From contig OX365956.1 in assembly GCA_947247005.1 (NCBI GenBank), forward strand, positions 14,776,089-14,840,088: DNA of 64,000 nucleotides, given 5' to 3'. Below the pieces are notes generated by a model. The model was not told where the DNA came from and ran no database searches. It saw only the letters and a program-made list of their open reading frames with translations. Of the stretch, positions 12,015-22,637 are shown one piece after another. The translations under genes and the position numbers were made by a program. Source of the DNA: Spisula solida (lineage: Eukaryota; Mollusca; Bivalvia; Venerida; Mactridae). The stretch's first letter is position 1. Each line of letters starts with the position of its first letter.

Positions 12015-13644
12015 TGCTATTTGGGCTCTGGGCAAGTCCCCAATTAATGTTCACAAGTTAAAGCAATATTTGTCAAATTATCCGCATGAGAAGAATGCAG
12101 CTATCCTAAGTAATGGCTTTAGTAAAGGTTTTAGGCTATTTTTTACTGGATCAAAGGGGGGCACTGTGGCTAATAATCTTACATCAGCCACGTTACACGC
12201 AGATGCAGTTCGCATTAAATTAAAAAAAGAGGTTGATTTAGGCAGAGTGGCTGGTCCTTTTAGGACACCTCCCATTGCTAATTTGAAGATAAGCCCAATT
12301 GGCGTTGTTCCTAAATCAGACGGAAATTGGCGTTTGATTACACATTTGTCCCATCCTGTTGGGTCAAGCGTTAATGACGGTTTCGATGATAATTTGTGTT
12401 CCGTTTCATATACATCTTTTGATAAAGTCGCTGATTTAGTTTTTAAATGTGGTAAAGGTGCTCTTATGGCTAAGCGGGACATTAAGTCAGCGTTTCGCTT
12501 ATTACCGGTTTTTCCCGGTGATTTTCACCTCCTTGGCATGAAGTTTGAGGATAACTTTTATTTTGATAAGTGTCTTCCCATGGGTTGCTCTCGTGCTCCA
12601 ATGCTGTTTGAAACTTTCTCTACTTTCATTCATTGGTGTGTGGCTTATAAATCGGGGTTACAGACATTGGATCATTTTCTTGATGACTTCATATTCGTCG
12701 GTAGTAATAAAACAGACGAATGTGTGCGGTTGGCCGTTACTTTTGAGCAGATATGTAGCGAATTGGAAATCCCTGTGGCTGCAGAAAAATCTGTGGGCCC
12801 AACGACAGTGTTGGTATTCTTAGGTCTTGAATTGGACTCCAACGAAATGTTGGTTAGAGTTCCACTCCATAAGATTGAAGAGTTGCTTGAACTGTTGCAA
12901 AGTTATGCTTCTCGGAAGAAAATGTCATTAAAGGAATTACAATCTATTGTGGGAAAATTGAGTTTTGTTAGCCGAGCTGTTCGTTCTAGCAGAGCCTTTT
13001 TAAGGCGGTTTTATGACGCCATGTCAGGGTTAAAGAAACCACATTACAAGCTTAGAATAAATCAGGAGCTTAGGGCTGATTTCCTTATGTGGGTTGAATT
13101 CTTAAATAATTTCAATGGTGTAGTTTACATACCTGATGCTGTTTGGTACGAAAACTCAATCATCAATTTGTACACCGATAGCGCAGGTGGCGCTTCATTA
13201 GGCTGTGGTTGCTACTTCGCGGGGCAATGGGCATTTTTCCAATGGCCCAAAATCTGGGGGAATTCCAAAGTGTTGACAGATATAACATTTTTGGAGATGG
13301 TACCCGTGTTATTAGCAGTCATGCTTTGGGGTGACAGATTAAGAAACATGAAAATTGTTTTAAGAATTGATAATGAAGCCCTAGTACATGTGATAAATAA
13401 ACAGTCATGTAAGTCAAAAAGGACAATGATTTTACTTAGGAAATTCATTTTGCTAGCCATGAAACATTCTTTTATCTTTAGAGCCATGCATATATCTACC
13501 ACGTCAAATTTTATTGCCGATTCTATTTCTCGGAAACAGTGGGACAGATTCTCGTCAGTAGCCCCCGATGCAAACAAGCTACCAGAACCGTTACCAAAAG
13601 AATTCCAGTCATTCATCTGCAACATGAGGCCGATAGATTATTAA
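11905..13644 (+). CDS. Reverse transcriptase-RNase H polyprotein (Ngaro pol)
   Basis: This is an intact 579-aa ORF that copies element RNA into DNA and degrades the RNA strand. The RT domain spans about residues 85-330. It has the first catalytic Asp in KRDIKSAF (D192), a CLPMGCSRAP block typical of DIRS-order RTs, and the active-site FLDDF (D260, D261) in place of YxDD. RNase H spans about residues 415-555, with D425 (LYTDSAGG), E464, D489 (LRIDNEAL) and D539 (FIADSISR), so all four acidic residues are present. No methyltransferase domain follows, unlike DIRS1 or PAT. The ATG has a weak -3 base. Entry may instead be by shift from gag, which it overlaps by 110 nt in the +1 frame. It ends 8 bp before the first ATG of the recombinase frame. 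Confidence 0.92.
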   Translation: MDPGLKPRGADTDPHSHHDSRVAAAQEDNLLPVSHINAIWALGKSPINVHKLKQYLSNYPHEKNAAILSNGFSKGFRLFFTGSKGGTVANNLTSATLHADAVRIKLKKEVDLGRVAGPFRTPPIANLKISPIGVVPKSDGNWRLITHLSHPVGSSVNDGFDDNLCSVSYTSFDKVADLVFKCGKGALMAKRDIKSAFRLLPVFPGDFHLLGMKFEDNFYFDKCLPMGCSRAPMLFETFSTFIHWCVAYKSGLQTLDHFLDDFIFVGSNKTDECVRLAVTFEQICSELEIPVAAEKSVGPTTVLVFLGLELDSNEMLVRVPLHKIEELLELLQSYASRKKMSLKELQSIVGKLSFVSRAVRSSRAFLRRFYDAMSGLKKPHYKLRINQELRADFLMWVEFLNNFNGVVYIPDAVWYENSIINLYTDSAGGASLGCGCYFAGQWAFFQWPKIWGNSKVLTDITFLEMVPVLLAVMLWGDRLRNMKIVLRIDNEALVHVINKQSCKSKRTMILLRKFILLAMKHSFIFRAMHISTTSNFIADSISRKQWDRFSSVAPDANKLPEPLPKEFQSFICNMRPIDY

Positions 13645-13652
13645 ATGCTTCC

Positions 13653-14542
13653 ATGTCCGTTAATACCAAGACCACCTATAATGTTGGGCTCAAAAAATCA
13701 TTAGACAGGAGTATGGTTTACTAGATAATTGGCCACCTGAGCTTGAACATGTCGTCCAGTTTATTTCATATCTTTCGCTCCAAGGGTTATCCTATAGCAC
13801 TGCTAGGTCGTATGTCAGCGCAGTTAGTTTTCAATGTAAAATATATAACAAGCCTGACATTACCAACAATTTCCTGGTAGCGAAAGTGCTGAAAGGTCTT
13901 CGGAAGAACAAAAAATCTGATTCTAGGTTACCAATCTCTCCTGGGCTATTGAAGTCTATTCTTCATAAATTAGTAGTGGGCTGTTCAGATAGTTACGAAG
14001 TTTCACTTTTTTCTGCCGCATATACATTAGCATATTGCGGGTTTTTTCGTGTAGGTGAGATCGCAGTGTCGAAAAATGATGCAACACTTCCAGACCGGGA
14101 TAGGGTTGTTGCATTTAGGGACATATCATTAGACCTGAAGGCAGGAATTATCGAAATCCACATAAGATTTTCAAAAACCGATCAGTATGGCTCTGGTTCT
14201 TTAATACGCATTAATAAAACCGATAAGGAGGTATGTCCAGTTAAAGCCCTTGCAAAGTTCCTTGCCTTACGGCCCCAGTTTCAAGGTCCACTGCTAATCC
14301 ACTATAATAAACAACCGTTAACAAGGTATCAGTTTTCAGCCATGCTTAAAAAATCAGTTGCTTTAATTGGCCTGAATTACAGTGTTTTTAAGTCACACTC
14401 TTTTCGTATTGGAGCGGCGACATCTGCTAGCCAGTTGGGTTTTTCTGTCGAAGATATTAAAAAGGCTGGGAGGTGGTCTTCCGAAGCATACCAGTCCTAT
14501 GTACGGCCAATGCCAGTAATAATCCCGAACATACTAGGTTGA
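13653..14542 (+). pseudogene. Tyrosine recombinase (Ngaro integrase), one frameshift
   Basis: The frame opens upstream at 13539 inside pol. Its first ATG is 13653 and it runs to a stop at 13722-13724. Similarity to the N-terminal SAM-like core-binding domain then continues in another frame from about 13701 and joins the 218-aa ORF at 13886-14542. The shift lies in or next to the A-run at 13692-13700 and is consistent with one lost base. The catalytic domain is complete. Numbered in the 218-aa part: R55 (FFRVGEI), H171 and R174 (HSFR), W197 in the usual H/W position, and nucleophile Y205. In an intact element it would insert circular cDNA by strand exchange, without target duplication. A sequencing or assembly error in the A-run is a real alternative to a mutation. 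Confidence 0.88.
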
Positions 14543-14633
14543 GTGAAAACCCTGTAGTTGGCTGTGTTGCCCTTGTGTCAACAAGAAGTTGTTTAGTTCA
14601 GTATTGTGCGCTCATGAAAGGGCCTTTTTCGAC

Positions 14634-14720
14634 ACCTCATTCGTGAGGGTTTCTTTCCTATTGTTTATACACATCAATTCGTATATTCATTAAATCATTT
14701 CGACACCTCATTCATGAGGT
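14634..14720. repeat. Two near-identical short hairpins between recombinase and hydrolase ORFs
   Basis: CGACACCTCATTCGTGAGG near 14631 and CGACACCTCATTCATGAGG near 14701 share about 20 bases and each folds into a short stem. The stems are CCTCA/TGAGG at 14635-14648, with a TTCG loop, and ACCTCA/TGAGGT at 14705-14720. They are 70 bp apart and lie just upstream of the hydrolase ATG, so a role in transcript processing or translation of the last ORF is possible but unproven. Confidence 0.5.
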
Positions 14721-14738
14721 TCCTTTCTTAGCGAAAAA

Positions 14739-15359
14739 ATGCCAGTTCTATCTATAATAACATTATTCAAGTTATTCATAGGTGATACGGTGTGGATTGT
14801 CGGGTCGTCGATTGTAAAGAAGGCTTTCTTAGCTGCCTGGGAGATGCCTGAGGGGAGTAGTATGGGTCTCAATGCGGTCATCTGGTGGCAGGGTTACTGC
14901 GGGCTAAAGCTCATAGAACTGGTCCAGAAGTTGAATCACCTTTCCGTTGTTGGCCCTCAGCCAGGTAGTATCATGATACACTGCGGTGGAAACGACTTGG
15001 GAAAAACCCCCATTTCAAAGTTGAGAATCAAGGTGTCCCAAATTTTGGAGCACATTGGTAGTTTATTCCCTTCTGCTAAAATCATTTGGTCCGAGATATT
15101 GCCTCGTACAAATTGGAGGTATTCCAAGAATACCCTTGCCATGGAGAGGGCAAGGAGGTGATTAAATAACTTTGCTGCTAACGCTGTCATTAGCCTGGGT
15201 GGATGCTATCTGGCACATACTGATTTTAAATCTTCCAATAGTGAACTCCTTAGTTCAGACGGGGTCCATTTATCAGATATAGGCAATTCTATATTCATTA
15301 ACAATATCGCTTATGGTTTGAATAATTTCTTGTGTAATGGCGTGAAAGTTCATAGGTAA
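14739..15359 (+). pseudogene. SGNH/GDSL-type hydrolase (Ngaro accessory ORF), in-frame stop
   Basis: The ATG at 14739 has an A-rich upstream context. The frame is open for 140 codons to a TGA at 15159-15161, then continues in the same frame for 65 codons to TAA at 15357-15359. One CGA-to-TGA change would explain the break. SGNH blocks are all recognisable: block I WIVGSSIV (nucleophile S24, with Ser replacing the usual Asp before it), block II Gly (WWQGYCG, G52), block III HCGGNDLG (N85), and block V DGVH (D174, H177) lying after the stop. The family cleaves ester bonds of lipids, carbohydrates or acetylated substrates. Its function in retrotransposons is unknown. Truncation removes the catalytic Asp-His pair, so the product should be inactive unless the stop is read through. 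Confidence 0.78.
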
Positions 15360-15474
15360 TAGCTATTGAATATTGTTGGCGGCTGGTTTATATGACGGGC
15401 TCTTAGGATTATCCTGGCGCTGACGCAAACATTTGTTTGGCAGTAACAGCCTAGGCGTTTTGTTTGGCTGTTAT

Positions 15475-16040
15475 ATGGCGGGCAGCGCTAGGATACATGA
15501 TTTCGCGATCCTGAATACATGTTTAACAAGTGTTATTTGGGTCTGGTTGCTGTTTCCCAGGACCAGCCTATATCACACTATTCCGTTATTCAACTTCAAG
15601 TTGAAGTTGCAGTTAGTTATTTGCAGTTAGTTAGGGCTTGCCAACATCATAGTTTTGAGGCAGCCCGTGCTATTGTCACATTTGAGACTGGTTGCTGTTA
15701 CCCAGGACCATCCCATATCATACTCACAGTATGTGCAATTATCTATGTTCAATTGCCAGTTAGCAATTGCCAGTTAGTTAATTTTAAAATTGCTTTACAT
15801 CAAGCCACGTCATATATCATGCCAACATTAAACAAACATCAAATCTAGTTATTTTATCAGTTATTTCTTAAGTACAAACAACGACCAAGTTGGTCCAATA
15901 GGTAATTTCCTTGACTTGGGGATGTACCCAGAGCAGGGATTTGTACCTCATAAATAGGCGAATTCAAGGCGCATCAGTTGCAATTTTACGCGCCTTCAAT
16001 GAGCTGCATACTTGGTGTAAAAAGATTATTCTAAAATAAT
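15475..16040 (+). repeat. Ngaro split repeat B1
   Basis: First 566-bp B segment, ending in TTATTCTAAAATAAT directly before A2. It contains an internal imperfect duplication, CTGGTTGCTGTTTCCCAGGA near 15542 and CTGGTTGCTGTTACCCAGGA near 15687, plus tandem CAGTTAGTTATTTG and CAATTGCCAGTTAG words. Confidence 0.8.
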
Positions 16041-16198
16041 AAGTCCTATTCCTCAGAAATAGCATCATTTATTGAAGAGAATCTATAAAAAGAATTTATG
16101 GGTGTCTAGCCTAAACGCGAGTGTTTTTCACAGCGTGTTATTTGCACAGCACAACAACGTTCCAACTTTCATCCTTGCAGGTTTGGAAATTAAAATTT
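16041..16198 (+). repeat. Ngaro split repeat A2
   Basis: 158-bp copy of A1 joined directly to the end of B1. This B-A junction is the sequence that circularised element ends would give. Confidence 0.82.
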
Positions 16199-16449
16199 AC
16201 CCACCCACCCTGTTCCCCCTTTTGTGTTTATCGAACGTGTGCTGCTGTCTTTGTTCTATCTTTTCAGATCTCCGAATGTATCAAGCTTGTTTACTAGTAC
16301 AGTACTCAGAAACCCGATGTGGCTCGATTAACTTGTTTTCCGGTAACACAGACCTGCCGTCAAGTGCCGTGGCGACGAAGCGAACAATATTATAAACATT
16401 GGTGTTATTTTAATTCAAAAGTGTTTTTTGTTTATCCATTTGATGCGTC

Positions 16450-17015
16450 ATGGCGGGCAGCGCTAGGATACATGATTTCGCGATCCTGAATACATGTTTA
16501 ACAAGTGTTATTTGGGTCTGGTTGCTGTTTCCCAGGACCAGCCTATATCACACTTTTCCGGTATTCAACTTCAAGTTGAAGTTGCAGTTAGTTATTTGCA
16601 GTTAGTTAGGGCTTGCCAACATCATAGTTTTGAGGCAGCCCGTGCTATTGTCACATTTGGGACTGGTTGCTGTTACCCAGGACCATCCCATATCATACTC
16701 ACAGTATGTGCAATTATCTATGTTCAATTGCCAGTTAGCAATTGCCAGTTAGTTAATTTTAAAATTGCTTTACATCAAGCCACGTCATATATCATGCCAA
16801 CATTAAACAAACATCAAATCTAGTTATTTTGTCAGTTATTTCTTAAGTACAAACAACGACCAAGTTGGTCCAATAGGTAATTTCCTTGACTTGGGGATGT
16901 ACCCAGAGCAGGGATTTGTACCTCATAAATAGGCGAATTCAAGGCGCATCAGTTGCAATTTTACGCGCCTTCAATGAGCTGCATACTTGGTGTAAAAAGA
17001 TTATTCTAAAATAAT
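16450..17015 (+). repeat. Ngaro split repeat B2
   Basis: Second B segment, near-identical to B1. Small differences include TTCCGGTATTC in place of TTCCGTTATTC. Confidence 0.82.
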
Positions 17016-17173
17016 AAGTCCTATTCCTCAGAAATAGCATCATTTATTGAAGAGAATCTATAAAAAGAATTTATGGGTGTCTAGCCTAAACGCGAGTGTT
17101 TTTCACAGCGTGTTATTTGCACAGCACAACAACGTTCCAACTTTCATCCTTGCAGGTTTGGAAATTAAAATTT
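17016..17173 (+). repeat. Ngaro split repeat A3 (extra copy)
   Basis: Third A segment, identical by eye to A2 and again joined directly to the end of a B segment. It is supernumerary compared with the usual one internal A. Confidence 0.82.
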
Positions 17174-17424
17174 ACCCACCCACCCTGTTCCCCCTTTTGT
17201 GTTTATCGAACGTGTGCTGCTGTCTTTGTTCTATCTTTTCAGATCTCCGAATGTATCAAGCTTGTTTACTAGTACAGTACTCAGAAACCCGATGTGGCTC
17301 GATTAACTTGTTTTCCGGTAACACAGACCTGCCGTCAAGTGCCGTGGCGACGAAGCGAACAATATTATAAACATTGGTGTTATTTTAATTCAAAAGTGTT
17401 TTTTGTTTATCCATTTGATGCGTC

Positions 17425-17990
17425 ATGGCGGGCAGCGCTAGGATACATGATTTCGCGATCTTGAATACATGTTTAACAAGTGTTATTTGGGTCTGGTTGC
17501 TGTTTCCCAGGACCAGCCTATATCACACTTTTCCGGTATTCAACTTCAAGTTGAAGTTGCAGTTAGTTATTTGCAGTTAGTTAGGGCTTGCCAACATCAT
17601 AGTTTTGAGGCAGCCCGTGCTATTGTCACATTTGGGACTGGTTGCTGTTACCCAGGACCATCCCATATCATACTCACAGTATGTGCAATTATCTATGTTC
17701 AATTGCCAGTTAGCAATTGCCAGTTTGTTAATTTTAAAATTGCTTTACATCGAGCCACGTCATATATCATGCCAACATTAAACAAACATCAAATCTAGTT
17801 ATTTTGTCAGGTATTTCTTAAGTACAAACAACGACCAAGTTGGTCCAATAGGTAATTTCCTTGACTTGGGGATGTACCCAGAGCAGGGATTTGTACCTCA
17901 TAAATAGGCGAATTCAAGGCGCATCAGTTGCAATTTTACGCGCCTTCAATGAGCTGCATACTTGGTGTAAAAAGATTATTCTAAAATAAT
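17425..17990 (+). repeat. Ngaro split repeat B3, right terminus of the element
   Basis: Third B segment. It ends at CTAAAATAAT, after which unrelated flank (ACAAACAGTGG) begins instead of an A segment. This fixes the right end of the element. Confidence 0.82.
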
Positions 17991-20900
17991 ACAAACAGTG
18001 GCGGCAAAAAAACACCTAATAATCGATTTATAATCTGTTTAACTATTTATGTCTTATATATTTAGGAAATAGATCGCTCTTTTGCGTGATATACCGGTGA
18101 ATAGATGACGGTTAAGAGTTCATATGCGTAGAAAATAATCACGAAGGCCGTAGGCCTGAGAGATTAATTACTATGCATATGAACGGCATTCTAACACGTG
18201 TAATTCGTACAAATTTAAATGGACTATTTTGTTTGCGAAGTTGATGGGTTATTTATCATGTTGCTATAGACAACTTCCGATGTTCAAAGAATCGTAACGC
18301 CCGCCCCTGGATTTTTAAGCTTTACTATTATCTTTATTTGTCGCTAAACTGATGCTTATCTAACGCCAAACTCCAATTACGTATTTCAAGTTTACGCGTA
18401 TGAATTGATACATGCAATAACATGTTGCTAAAATATAAATATAATCGAATAAATAAACAAAAACGCTACGAAAAGAAAATTACGCAAAACGTCGCGCTCT
18501 ACGGCGACGTCACAATTTATGACGTCATGAAATAAACAAGACGTAAATTTAATCTGGTGCGGTGCAAGAGGTTGCTATTTTGCATTGTCACTTAGAAATG
18601 TACATTCAAGTAGTCGCCGTATAATAGCAGGATTATTTTCATGATGAACTGATGTACAAAACCTCGGCTATGGCACAGCATTGGATCGATTTTTGTGGAT
18701 AACATGTTTGACAGTAATGTCCGTTTTTAAATAATCATTTAGATAACATGATCTTGATTAGTGTAGCATTACAACATGATTGTGATTATGCTGTTGATGT
18801 CCTGGAAAATATGATAGATCGTCAAATGTAAAAACAGTACATTTAAATAATAGATTCTATTTTACACAATTATATCAAATGACAATATAATATGCAAAAC
18901 TACTACCCGTCAAGAGTAATATATTGTAGCATCAATGTTAAAAGCCACAATAGCAGCCTATTTGTTTTATTACTTTTAAAGCGCATTTAAAAGGTTTGAT
19001 ATATGAGCTATGTCTAGCATTTGAAGGAGTGCCTCATATGCTTGAACGATTATGAATGTATCATACCCCGGGAAATAAATTTGAAACACGATCAGTGGTT
19101 TGGATACTGCATACGAAAGCAATTGTTTATGACACAACTACATTAATTTAATAAGTAAGATGAGTTTGAAAATTAATCAAATTTAATCAGACGAGGTTAT
19201 TGTCTCTTGACTCATTGATCACTTGGTGGTTACGTTATCATCAGTTGTAGTCTATAACAAATATTCGATGTGAGCCGTTCGTCTGACCTTTCTGTGACGC
19301 TGCAAACGCTAAATAAGACCATGTTATTTCATTGTCTGGTCTTTTCACACTCTTGTGCTCTACAACTTTCAAGAGCCGTACGTAATCCTTTGATCATTAC
19401 AATGATGCATCGACGTAGACGTGGTAACTAACAAATGTGCAGAGCGGAATGAGGTGTACCGACGATAGAGACAAACAGTTGACAATGCCTGGAGGACTAT
19501 ATGGACAAATGAATCCTGGGAGATTTAAACCCATACTGATCAGACGAGAGGTAAAAAAAAACGATGCAGACATCTTACTCCGTAAAGGTCATGGTACTGC
19601 TTGGAGTGGGGCGTCTTTAAAAATTACATTCAACTGTCTCTTGTATTTCGACCTCAGCCAAAGGTAAAAACGTTATGTTTAAGTCTATCGAGTTTAAACC
19701 GTCATGCAAATGTTTCTGTTCCACCGATTTTCAAAAAATATGGTGTTTTCCTTTCTGTAGAAGTATATCTAAAGGTTAAATTACTGTCATTAAAAATAGG
19801 CAAAAAAGATATTTGGGTTGTCGGGTTTTATAAAGCAATGATCCCTATAAAAGCTTATTATCTAAACCTTCATAAAAAGATCAATGTTTCACTATTTTTG
19901 GTGGTGTCATATTCTACAATCCTATAGCTTTCATTTGTATACATTGTCATTTTAATATATTCACAAATAAAAATGATATAGAGTAAACATCGATTTAAAA
20001 TGTATTCTTATGGAATGGTGTCGGAGGATATAATCCAAATTAGCACCACGCGATATTTTATAGCAATATCGCGTTCTGATTGGTTAACGATTTTTATCGC
20101 TGTTTACGCGGGCGGAGCTCGCGTCTTGTTAATTCTACTTTAAACTTGAAGTCGAAAGCCAGACAGAGATTTAATGCTTGGTCACGTGCTTCTCTATATA
20201 CACAAGCTCCGTGCATTCCAATAGACCTGCATAATGTGACTAGATGGAATAGTCCATGATTATAAAATAAATCGTTATTTGTATACCTTTATCGTTAAAT
20301 AAATTTTGCTGAAAGGAAAAAGGGCATGTTGCGGCATATTTTCAATAAAAATAAGTACATAACGTTTTTTTAAGTGCGTGTTATGTTACGGACAAAGAGC
20401 TATTGTTTTCTCGTGCTAGCCCTTCTGCATCTAAGCCGTCATTTCTGTCTCAAAAATGTCTTTTAGCAGGATGGGATGTAGAATGTTATGTTCGGAATTC
20501 TCTTGGTGCAATTGCTCCCGGGCGTCACTGAGATGTTTCATGTTCAGGGTACCAGAACGACGTATAGTCGCGTCTCTTTGGCTCAGAATAGATTCATGCG
20601 TATTTTAGCACCACAGGAACATTCAAGTCCGTTTTAATTAGAAGGGTATTCTTGTGGAGTTTCAATATTTGCCAATAAAAAATGTTTATATTTAAGTCAT
20701 GAACTATCTATAAATAATTTAAAGTTAAGGAAATTGTCTAAATTAGGCTTTAATTTACGCAAAGCTATCAAAGACTCAAACATCAAAACTGTTGTTGCTA
20801 TGACAACCACTACATTTTTTATAACAACCCTTGGCAATTCATAACACGAACACTGCATATCTCACTGAATAAATTTGATATTATACATAGGAAGTGTTAT

Positions 20901-21385
20901 TTGTGTTTTAAATAAAATAGTTTCACCATTTCGAAAACCTCTTACAATTCTCAAAATGTCTGAGAATTATATATCTTTTAATATATTTATCATTTGTAAG
21001 CACAATAAAGTTTAGCATCGACAACTTACATCCAAAGAGTTACGTGATAAACATTTAATTTACATAATGACACATGCAACCACTTTAAGGCGTGAAATAA
21101 ATTCCTGAGATAGACACTGTAAAAATTAGTAGCTTATTCAAACGATCGACGTATCGAATATATTTATTATTATAAAGCTTTTTAGCAGCCGATAAATGTA
21201 ATCAAGCAAGCCCACTCGAGCTTCAATTTCACATTCATTAGATTGAATGATGACACCTTGTTCCCTTGTTGACGTGCGCATTCTAAGTTTTGTTACGGGT
21301 TATACTCATTCCGAATCGTTAAAAATGGTGCAACATCTGTGTAAAATTAGCATTATTCAAGTAACATTTCACAATCAATTTGTTT
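17991..21385. other. Intergenic AT-rich sequence, no supportable gene
   Basis: There is a cluster of TGACGTCA-like words at about 18505-18530 and a short palindrome, CGCGATATTTTATAGCAATATCGCG, at about 20047-20072. The ORFs at 19437-19927 show no recognisable domain and overlap in different frames. Confidence 0.55.
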
Positions 21386-21990
21386 CTAGTAAAACTGTGC
21401 ATCAGCTATAATTTTGTAACTTCACTTTGGTTATGGATGCTGGGTCGGTTTAGTGCGCATGCATCATTTGTCATAGTGCTTTATGTGCCTTATGAATGTA
21501 AAAAAATGTTTCAAAAAAATCTAAATTATCATAAGTTTTGATAAGTATTATGCAATAAAATAACAAAATACTAATCGAAATGACGATTGAAAAAAAAACA
21601 TTACAAAATAGGTTAGTGGAGTAAAAAATCAAAATATTGCTTTTTATGTCAAATGACTTTTTTGGGAGTCAGGTTCGTATGGTAATGTTTGTTTATTGTG
21701 TGTTTATGTGTTTTCGCGATATTTACATGTTCAATACATTTTATTGTAAGCGTTTTCAATGATTTCTCAGCATTTTAGCCTCATTTAACAAAAATAAAAA
21801 TTAAATTGGAGAAAAAGATACCTCGGCGACATATATGTTTTATTGCATGCTTTTAAAGATCTATATCAATAGACATACTTAACAAAATATTTATAAAAAA
21901 TTAATGTGGGGAATAAGTTATAAGGGTTTTACCTGGGTGCTATTTAGCTGCATTAAATATGAAGTGGGTGAGGGAAACCAGCGATATATA
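21386..21990 (+). repeat. Direct duplication block A, copy 1
   Basis: It matches 31682-32161 plus 33030-33135 in the same orientation, starting at AGTAAAACTGTGCATCAGC and ending at ACCAGCGATATATA. The second copy is interrupted by an 868-bp insertion. No coding content is recognised. Confidence 0.75.
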
Positions 21991-22559
21991 TTAGATCAAA
22001 ATTAAATATACCATTTTTAGTATTTTGGCTATGTATAACAATGTGTATCCAAACTTTATTTAAAAATAGTATATTATTTAGATCACAGGCGCCAAATAAA
22101 AATGTCAAATTTGAACACTACCACCAATTTACTAATTTCAATGTAATTATAAAAATAATTATAGAAACTTCAAACAGAGCTGATTACTCGGAAAACGAAT
22201 TCCGCGACCTAATATTTTTTCATCATAATTGTGTCAGAATATATTTCTTTACAAATGTACAACAAAATTTTAATCAAAATCAAACCGCTCCAACATCCTA
22301 AAGTGTAAGTTTAGCTGTATTCGGCTATCAAAATATTTCGAAACCATTGTCTTCTATGTGAGATATCTCATAGAAATTATGTATACTCTATGTCACTGAT
22401 AATTTAAACTTGTACAATTATTAGTATTTAATACAAAAAGATAAAATATATCCCAGAGTGCCAATACCGCTGCTAAGAACAATACTATACACCAAAGGCT
22501 CAGGCAATTATTTCATTTTTAAATTATTTACTGTCAGATCTTTATAATTATGTTTTATG

Positions 22560-22637
22560 ATTAACACTAACTTACATGTACCCCCTCTCCTTGTTACAAT
22601 TAACACTAACTTACATGTACCCCCTCTCCTTGTTACA
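22560..22637. repeat. Two perfect tandem copies of a 39-bp unit
   Basis: The unit begins ATTAACACTAACTTACATGT and occurs twice without a difference (22560-22598, 22599-22637), indicating a very recent duplication. Confidence 0.85.

Larger units (their letters stand above)
10584..17990 (+). mobile_element. Ngaro-like tyrosine-recombinase (DIRS order) retrotransposon
   Basis: This 7.4-kb element has gag, RT-RNase H and tyrosine recombinase ORFs in the same orientation, followed by an SGNH-hydrolase ORF. It has no LTRs, no DDE integrase, no aspartic protease and no Dam-type methyltransferase. The ends are split direct repeats: a 158-bp A1 at the left, and B-A-spacer-B-A-spacer-B at the right. 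Known biology: DIRS and PAT elements usually carry a methyltransferase domain while the Ngaro group lacks it, and SGNH-type hydrolase ORFs have been reported in Ngaro-group elements. That combination favours Ngaro. No target duplication is seen or expected for recombinase integration. The frameshift in the recombinase and the in-frame stop in the hydrolase make this copy probably defective, while near-identical right-end repeats suggest fairly recent activity. Confidence 0.88.
15475..17990 (+). repeat. Ngaro right-end repeat array, 975-bp period, B-A-s-B-A-s-B
   Basis: The period is exactly 975 bp: ATGGCGGGCAGCGC starts at 15475, 16450 and 17425. Each full period is a 566-bp B segment, a 158-bp A segment and a 251-bp spacer (16199-16449 and 17174-17424) that has no counterpart after A1. 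The third copy is only B. The canonical Ngaro arrangement needs one B-A-B, so one extra period is present. Copies differ at only a handful of positions, so the repeated 107-109 aa ORFs inside them reflect repeat identity and are not evidence of genes. Confidence 0.85.

Noticed and set aside
12078..13625. Minus-strand ORFs of 134 and 137 aa inside pol
   Set aside because: Shadows of the RT-RNase H coding strand. No independent motif.
15433..17798. Repeated 107-109 aa ORFs in the retrotransposon right end
   Set aside because: They are conserved only because the 975-bp repeat units are almost identical. No domain or start context supports translation.
10584..17990. LTR retrotransposon interpretation of the element
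   Set aside because: No LTRs, protease or DDE integrase. A tyrosine recombinase active site and split repeats are present instead.
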